Assembly: GCA_014377785.1 (NCBI GenBank)
Contig: JACMOZ010000038.1
Span: forward strand, 88,513 to 152,512
DNA length: 64,000 bases
Direction of reading: 5' to 3'
DNA from: Aeromicrobium sp.
Lineage (GTDB): Bacteria; Actinomycetota; Actinomycetes; Propionibacteriales; Nocardioidaceae
Shown one piece after another: positions 59,174 to 64,000 of this stretch; within the stretch, counting starts at the first letter, position 1, and every line of letters begins with the position of its first letter. The position numbers were made by a program, and so were the translations under genes. The notes beneath the pieces are model-generated. The model did not search any database. It worked only from the letters and a program-made list of their open reading frames with translations, and had not been told where the DNA came from.

Positions 59174-60046
59174 TCAGGACTTCGGCACGATGTGCCGGAT
59201 CAGGCCTTCCTGAGCGACACTGGCGACGAGCGCGCCGTCCTGAGAGAACACGCTTGCGGTGCAGAGTCCGCGGGCGCCCGATGCCGACGGAGATGTCTGG
59301 TCGTAGAGCAGCCATTGATCGACCGCGATCGGTCGGTGGAACCAGATCGTATGGTCGAGGGAGGCAGGCTGGACACTGGGTGAGCCAATGAACTGACCGT
59401 GCGGCACGAGGGCAGCGCCGAGCAGACTCAAGTCGCTGATGTAGGTGAATGCCGCATTGTGCAGGTTCGATGACGCGGGCAAAGTTCCATCGGCGCGAAA
59501 CCACAACCGCTGGCAGACCGGCACGAAGGCACGCTGCGGATCATCGGGCAAACGGTTGTCGCCGACGTAGCGCATGTCGAAGGCCGCCCACTCCTTCTTC
59601 CAGTCAGTTTCGTACTGCGTCCCGCGCAATTTGATGATGTCGGAGAGCGGCGCAGTCTCTTCGGGCGGCGGCACGATGGGCATCGCGTCCTGGTGGTCCC
59701 AGCCGTCTTCGTGCTTCTGGAACGATGCCGTCATGTAGAAAATGATCTCGCCGTGTTGGCGGGCGGCAACCCGCCGGGTGTTGAAGGATCCACCGTCGCG
59801 AACATTCTCGACGTCATAGACGATCGGGATCCGCGGATCTCCGCCGAGGATGAAATACAGGTGCATGGAATGCACGTGCCGTTCATCGGGAACTGTGAGC
59901 TGGGCCGCCATCAACGCCTGGGCGGCCACTTGTCCGCCGAAGACACGTTTCAGCGACGAGGACTCCGGTTGCCGACCGCGATAGAGACCGACTTCGAGTT
60001 GCTCAAGGTCGAGGAGGCCGACGATTTCTTCGAGTGAGGAGGGCAT
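59174..60046 (-). CDS. tesB: acyl-CoA thioesterase II (TesB-like)
   Basis: Hydrolyses acyl-CoA to free acid. The 290-aa double hot-dog protein has LKRVFGGQVAAQALMAA near residue 33, HSMHLYFILGGDP, and SLDHTIWFHRP with the catalytic Asp near residue 235. The ATG has TAGGAT 6 nt before it. It converges on htdX with a 7-bp gap. Confidence 0.92.
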   Translation of the reverse strand: MPSSLEEIVGLLDLEQLEVGLYRGRQPESSSLKRVFGGQVAAQALMAAQLTVPDERHVHSMHLYFILGGDPRIPIVYDVENVRDGGSFNTRRVAARQHGEIIFYMTASFQKHEDGWDHQDAMPIVPPPEETAPLSDIIKLRGTQYETDWKKEWAAFDMRYVGDNRLPDDPQRAFVPVCQRLWFRADGTLPASSNLHNAAFTYISDLSLLGAALVPHGQFIGSPSVQPASLDHTIWFHRPIAVDQWLLYDQTSPSASGARGLCTASVFSQDGALVASVAQEGLIRHIVPKS

Positions 60047-60052
60047 CCGATC

Positions 60053-60058
60053 ATCCTA
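60053..60058 (-). promoter_or_regulatory. -10 hexamer, leaderless start of tesB
   Basis: TAGGAT on the minus strand, 6 nt before the ATG at 60046. Confidence 0.5.
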
Positions 60059-60105
60059 GTGAACTCGCCGTTCGGCACGCGAGCGGCAAAACCGTGAGTT
60101 CGGAC

Positions 60106-61017
60106 TCAGTTGTCATCATTCTTGCGCGTTCGCGCGAGGAATTGCTCAAATTGTTTGGCCAACTCGTCGCCGCTGGGGAGCTCTTCGTCGCTCGCCAGGA
60201 GCGACTCGGCCGCTCCTCTGGTGAAGGCGTCGTATTGCTGTTCGAGGCCGCTGAGCAGTTCGCCACCATCCTGGTCGGCGATCTGCTGCTCGATCTCGGC
60301 CATTGCGGTGCCTTGACGCAGGCGCAACTCCTCGAGGTCAAGGCGCAGGTCGGTGCGGTCGGAGACGGCATCGAGAAGGGCAAGAGCGGCAGTCGGGTAG
60401 TCGATCTGCGCGAGATAATGTGGCACATGGACGACATAACCCGCGGCATCGTGGCCCAACTGGCCGAGCCGATATTCGAGCAACGCCTGTGCCGACGACG
60501 GGATGGTCACTTGTGCCGACCACAGGTTTTTGCGGTCGACGAGTTGAGGCCGGGTGCCGTGCGACGTGATCATGAGCGGACGCGTATGCGGCACGCCCAT
60601 CGGCACCGAACCGAGGCCGAGCGTCAGCGATACGTCGAATTCTTCGACGACGTCATGAAGTTCGGAGATGAAGCGTTCCCATTGGAAATCTGGTTCGGGT
60701 CCGGCCAGAAGGAGATAGGGCCGGTCGTCGAGATCGTGTTCAAGCACGACGTCGAGGGCCGGCTCGTCATAGTCCTCGTAGTGGTCACCGCGGAACGTGA
60801 TGAGCGGTCGACGGGCGCGATAGTCGTAATAAGAATCGGCATCGAAACTGTAGAGCACCTCGCCTTCACCCGAACTCAACTCGGCTGCAGCGATGCGCGG
60901 CGCGGAGCCAGCGCCGAGAAATCCGTCAAGGGCGTGAATCAGCACCGGCCGCTCGGAAAACCGGCGGGCGTCGTCATCACTTTTTCTGTCACTAATACGT
61001 CGTTGAAGCCACTTCAT
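60106..61017 (-). CDS. PAC2-family protein
   Basis: Proteasome-assembly-chaperone-like (PAC2) family, 303 aa. The family pattern PVLIHALDGFLGAGSAP and RPLITFRGDHYEDYDEPALD is followed by GLGSVPMGVPHTRPLMIT and QVTIPSSAQALLEYRLGQLG, then a C-terminal coiled-coil region with LEELRLRQGTAMAEIEQQI. No role is known for the bacterial proteins. ATG chosen at 61017 with GAGG 8 nt upstream; it follows dxs by 10 bp. Confidence 0.85.
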   Translation of the reverse strand: MKWLQRRISDRKSDDDARRFSERPVLIHALDGFLGAGSAPRIAAAELSSGEGEVLYSFDADSYYDYRARRPLITFRGDHYEDYDEPALDVVLEHDLDDRPYLLLAGPEPDFQWERFISELHDVVEEFDVSLTLGLGSVPMGVPHTRPLMITSHGTRPQLVDRKNLWSAQVTIPSSAQALLEYRLGQLGHDAAGYVVHVPHYLAQIDYPTAALALLDAVSDRTDLRLDLEELRLRQGTAMAEIEQQIADQDGGELLSGLEQQYDAFTRGAAESLLASDEELPSGDELAKQFEQFLARTRKNDDN

Positions 61018-61027
61018 AGTCAATGCC

Positions 61028-62926
61028 TCAGATCACGCCGATATTCCCGGACCGGGCGGCATTCGCGTTTAATACTGCTTCGGTGTCCGCGGCGATCGCG
61101 GTGGGGGTCAGACCGAGTCGTTCGAGTATCACTGCACGCTTGGCGTGGAGATAGAACTGCTGGTCGACGGCGTGCACCCGAATGGGCGTGTTGATGTCGG
61201 CATCGAGCAGGGCCTGGGTGAACATCGAACCGACGCCCCCGTTGCGACCATTGTCCTCGACCGTCACGACCAGGCCGAAATCGGCCGCCATCGCTATGAG
61301 CTCCGAATCGAGGGGCTTGACCCAGCGCGGATCGGCGACGGTGACGCCGTGACCTGCGGAGCGAAGGATTTCGGCGGCTTCGACGCAGGTATGGGCAAGC
61401 GAGCCGATGGCAACGATCAGGACGTCTTTGGCGTCGTCACGCGACAACACGTCGAACGACCCGATGCGTTCCAACGCTACGAGATCGTCGGCGACAGGTC
61501 CCTTGGCGAAACGGACCGCCGTCGGCGCATCGCTGACATCGACGGCTTCGCGCAGTTGTTCGCGCAGTTGGGCGCCGTCGCGCGGTGCGGCAAGGCGCAG
61601 CGTCGGAACGATCTGGAGCAACGACATGTCCCACATACCGTTGTGGCTTGCACCGTCGTCACCGGTGACTCCGGCACGGTCGAGCACAAACGTCACTCCG
61701 CATTTGTGCAGAGCGACATCGAGAAGAACCTGGTCAAATGCCCGATTGAGGAACGTCGAATACAGCGCGACGACCGGGTGTAAACCGCCCATCGCGAGGC
61801 CGGCAGCACTCGTCACCGCATGCTGTTCAGCGATGCCGACGTCGAACACGCGGTCCGGAAATTTATCGGCAAAAGCATCGAGGCCGACCGGATAAAGCAT
61901 GGCTGCGGTGATGCCGACGATATCGGGTCGTTCATCGGCGATACGGACGATCTCGTCACGAAACACCGATGTCCAGCCCGCGGGCGCCATGCTGATGGCT
62001 TCGCCCGTATGCCGGTCGAAGGGGTTGGCCTGGTGCATCTGGTCGTTTTCGTTGTTGACCGCGATGTCATAGCCGTGGCCCTTGGTGGTGAGGACATGGA
62101 CCAGCACCGGACCGTTGAACTTCTTGGCCCGAGTCAGCGCAAGTTCGACCGATTCGAGGTCATGACCGTCGATCGGCCCGAGGTATTTGATGCCGAGATC
62201 CTCGAACATGCCCTGGGGCGCAAGGACGTCCTTAATGCCCTTCTTGATGGCATGCAGTGCGTCATACGCGACCGGTCCGACGCGGCTGGTGCGGTTGAGC
62301 CGTTCCTTGATCGCGTGCAACGTCGGTTCGTAGCGCGGATTGGTGCGAATGCTGGTGAGGTGGTTCGCGAGTCCGCCGACGGTCGGTGTGTAGGAGCGGC
62401 CGTTGTCGTTGACGACGATGACGAGTTTGCGGCTCTTGTCGGCGGCGATATTGTTGAGGGCCTCCCACGCCATACCGCCCGTGAGCGCTCCGTCGCCGAT
62501 GACAGCGACGACGTGATCGTCCTTGCCAAGGATCGCGTTGGCCTTCGCCATACCGTCGGCATAGGACAAGCTCGTCGATGCGTGCGAGTTCTCAACCCAG
62601 TCGTGCTCAGACTCGGCTTGGCAGGGATAACCCGACAGTCCGCCTTCGGTGCGCAAGGTGGCGAATTCACCCGCCCTCCCGGTGAGCATTTTGTGTACGT
62701 ACGCCTGGTGGCCGGTATCCCACACGATCCGATCCGCTGGCGACTCAAAAACGCGATGAATGGCCATCGTCAGTTCGACGACACCGAGGTTGGGACCGAG
62801 GTGACCGCCGTTGGCTGCGACGGAGGCGACGAGGCGCTCGCGTATTTCGGCGGCAAGCTCGGTCAATTGGGCCGTCGTCAGGGTGCGCAGATCTGCCGGC
62901 CCGACGATTGTGTCGAGAACACTCAT
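61028..62926 (-). CDS. dxs: 1-deoxy-D-xylulose-5-phosphate synthase
   Basis: First step of the MEP isoprenoid pathway; TPP enzyme. The 632-aa chain has [17 protein letters not shown] (substrate His), [16 protein letters not shown] (TPP/Mg), [13 protein letters not shown], and [18 protein letters not shown] with the catalytic Glu. The ATG at 62926 has GGGAG 7 nt upstream; the track start is in a shadow frame of the neighbour. Confidence 0.96.
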   Translation of the reverse strand: MSVLDTIVGPADLRTLTTAQLTELAAEIRERLVASVAANGGHLGPNLGVVELTMAIHRVFESPADRIVWDTGHQAYVHKMLTGRAGEFATLRTEGGLSGYPCQAESEHDWVENSHASTSLSYADGMAKANAILGKDDHVVAVIGDGALTGGMAWEALNNIAADKSRKLVIVVNDNGRSYTPTVGGLANHLTSIRTNPRYEPTLHAIKERLNRTSRVGPVAYDALHAIKKGIKDVLAPQGMFEDLGIKYLGPIDGHDLESVELALTRAKKFNGPVLVHVLTTKGHGYDIAVNNENDQMHQANPFDRHTGEAISMAPAGWTSVFRDEIVRIADERPDIVGITAAMLYPVGLDAFADKFPDRVFDVGIAEQHAVTSAAGLAMGGLHPVVALYSTFLNRAFDQVLLDVALHKCGVTFVLDRAGVTGDDGASHNGMWDMSLLQIVPTLRLAAPRDGAQLREQLREAVDVSDAPTAVRFAKGPVADDLVALERIGSFDVLSRDDAKDVLIVAIGSLAHTCVEAAEILRSAGHGVTVADPRWVKPLDSELIAMAADFGLVVTVEDNGRNGGVGSMFTQALLDADINTPIRVHAVDQQFYLHAKRAVILERLGLTPTAIAADTEAVLNANAARSGNIGVI

Positions 62927-62963
62927 ACGGTCTCCCTTCCGTTTTCCAACGTAACGATTCAGT

Positions 62964-63968
62964 CTACCGGGGTGTCGCGGAGGGCACGTCCAAGACGGCG
63001 ATGGTGGTCTGTTCGAAACTACCCAGCCAAACCTTGTCGCCCAACTGCCGGACACCCGTGGCCTTGCCGAAGCGCTCATTCTTGCCGTCGATGTTGTGGA
63101 CCAGTTTGCCTGCGGGATCAAAAGCCTGGATCTGCACGAGGGACTTGGCTTGCGGCTGAAACTTTTGTGGCAACGCCCAGATGGCAGTGCGTATCGCCGG
63201 ATGCCTCGGCAATGCCAGGTCGAGGGCCTTGTCGCGCGGAGACGCGATGGCCACCCAGATATTGCCGTCCTCGCCGGTCGAGATGTTGTCGGGGAAGCCC
63301 TTGAGGACCTGGCCGAAGGGCTCGGTCGTGCCATGCTGGGGTCCGGTGAGCCAATGCCGTTTGAGCGAGTAGCCGGCCGTCTCGGCGACGACGACGAACG
63401 ACTCGTCAAGCGACAACGCAACGCCGTTGGCGAAAGCAAGGCCCCTGAGGATCAGCTCAACGGTGCCGTCGGGGTTCCGGCGGAAAAGTCGCCCGGTCGG
63501 GTCATGTTCGAGCAGATCGCCGCGCCAATGGTCGAAGCCGAACTTACGGCTGGAGTCGGTGAAATATATAGTGCCGTCCTTGCTGACGGCCGCGTTGTTG
63601 CAGAACACATAGGGAGTATCTTCGTATTCGGCGGACAGCCTCGTGATCGTGCCGGAGTCCACGTCGACGTGAAGAAGTCCGCGGTACGCGTCACAGACCA
63701 CCAGGCCGCCGTCGGGATGGCGTTCGATTCCCAGTGGCCGGCCGCCGGTGTCCACGATGACCGTTTCGGCGCCGGAGCCGGCACCGATGGCGACAATCCG
63801 GCCGTCGAGCAGGCCGGTGACGATCCGACCGTCGGCGAGTTGGTGAACGTCTTCTGGGCCATAACCCGAGACGTCATACACCCGCATGTTGGTTGGTTCT
63901 GTCGTCGCCGAGGATGGCGCCGGGGCAGGTGGGCTCCACCGCTGCGGCTCAATGCTGGGTTTGCTCAT
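62964..63968 (-). CDS. SMP-30/strictosidine-synthase-like protein
   Basis: Six-bladed beta-propeller, 334 aa. Blade-type repeats: [74 protein letters not shown] and [20 protein letters not shown]. The last contains the NI/DN metal residues of the family. Function unknown; lactonase-like is possible. No signal peptide. The ATG has TAATGT 7 nt before it. It precedes dxs by 37 bp on the same strand. Confidence 0.85.
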   Translation of the reverse strand: MSKPSIEPQRWSPPAPAPSSATTEPTNMRVYDVSGYGPEDVHQLADGRIVTGLLDGRIVAIGAGSGAETVIVDTGGRPLGIERHPDGGLVVCDAYRGLLHVDVDSGTITRLSAEYEDTPYVFCNNAAVSKDGTIYFTDSSRKFGFDHWRGDLLEHDPTGRLFRRNPDGTVELILRGLAFANGVALSLDESFVVVAETAGYSLKRHWLTGPQHGTTEPFGQVLKGFPDNISTGEDGNIWVAIASPRDKALDLALPRHPAIRTAIWALPQKFQPQAKSLVQIQAFDPAGKLVHNIDGKNERFGKATGVRQLGDKVWLGSFEQTTIAVLDVPSATPR

Positions 63969-63975
63969 GCGGACA

Positions 63976-63981
63976 ACATTA
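63976..63981 (-). promoter_or_regulatory. -10 hexamer, leaderless start of SMP-30-like gene
   Basis: TAATGT on the minus strand, 7 nt before the ATG at 63968. Confidence 0.5.
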
Positions 63982-64000
63982 CGGGGCAGCCAGACGCGCC

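Overview
The window is 64 kb of an actinobacterial chromosome. It is GC-rich and densely coded, and carries actinobacterial marker genes: whiA, rbpA, opcA, a sufR-led SUF operon, FadE23/FadE24-like and FadA2/FabG4/HtdX-like lipid genes, a PrimPol/LigC-like repair pair, DUF3099 and dodecin. There is no rRNA or tRNA gene to place it further. The gene content would fit a Nocardioides- or Mycobacterium-like aerobe, but this is inference.

Layout. 1-2.2 kb: two acyl-CoA dehydrogenases, the left one cut by the window edge. 2.3-13 kb: mixed single genes (def, a frameshifted DHFR/RibD-like gene, a SpoU methyltransferase, PEBP, SPFH/NfeD, an ABC ATPase, serB, dodecin, DUF3099, moaA, surf1, an enoyl-CoA hydratase). 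13-21.3 kb: an ABC-F ATPase, then the complete SUF iron-sulfur operon sufR-B-D-Rieske-C-S-U-T. 21.4-23.7 kb: a convergent primase-polymerase/DNA ligase pair. 23.7-28 kb: an ABC exporter with ctaA, a GNAT enzyme and ctaB. 28-36.1 kb: the pentose-phosphate/upper glycolysis operon tkt-tal-pgi-zwf-opcA-pgl. 36.2-39.9 kb: gap-pgk-tpiA-secG-rbpA. 40-44.8 kb: uvrC-rapZ-yvcK-whiA. 44.9-54.6 kb: a Rieske lipoprotein, uvrA, a metallo-hydrolase, a small zinc-ribbon protein and a lipoprotein, a P450 with a 37-codon upstream ORF, terC behind a yybP-ykoY-type (Mn2+) riboswitch, and uvrB. 54.7-60 kb: TetR, thiolase, FabG4, MaoC dehydratase and thioesterase. 60-64 kb: PAC2, dxs and an SMP-30-like protein.

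The genes are mostly core. Central carbon flux, Fe-S assembly, heme O/A synthesis with oxidase assembly, nucleotide excision repair (uvrA, uvrB, uvrC all present) and fatty-acyl turnover dominate. No phage, transposase, CRISPR array or tRNA was seen, and no gene-free stretch exceeds 300 bp.

The unusual material is mostly non-coding: a 64-bp palindromic element present twice; a three-copy GCGGTGA/TCACCGC element; a composite palindromic repeat that supplies the stop codons of two convergent genes; about 17 start codons with a TANNNT hexamer exactly 6-7 nt upstream (leaderless promoters), including two divergent promoters that share one hexamer; a riboswitch whose 3' strand can also mask the ribosome-binding site; mutually exclusive hairpins before the ABC-F gene; and several palindromes between the thiolase and fabG4 genes. 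No clearly new multi-gene system was found. The P450 with its coupled 37-aa ORF is the most speculative coding lead.
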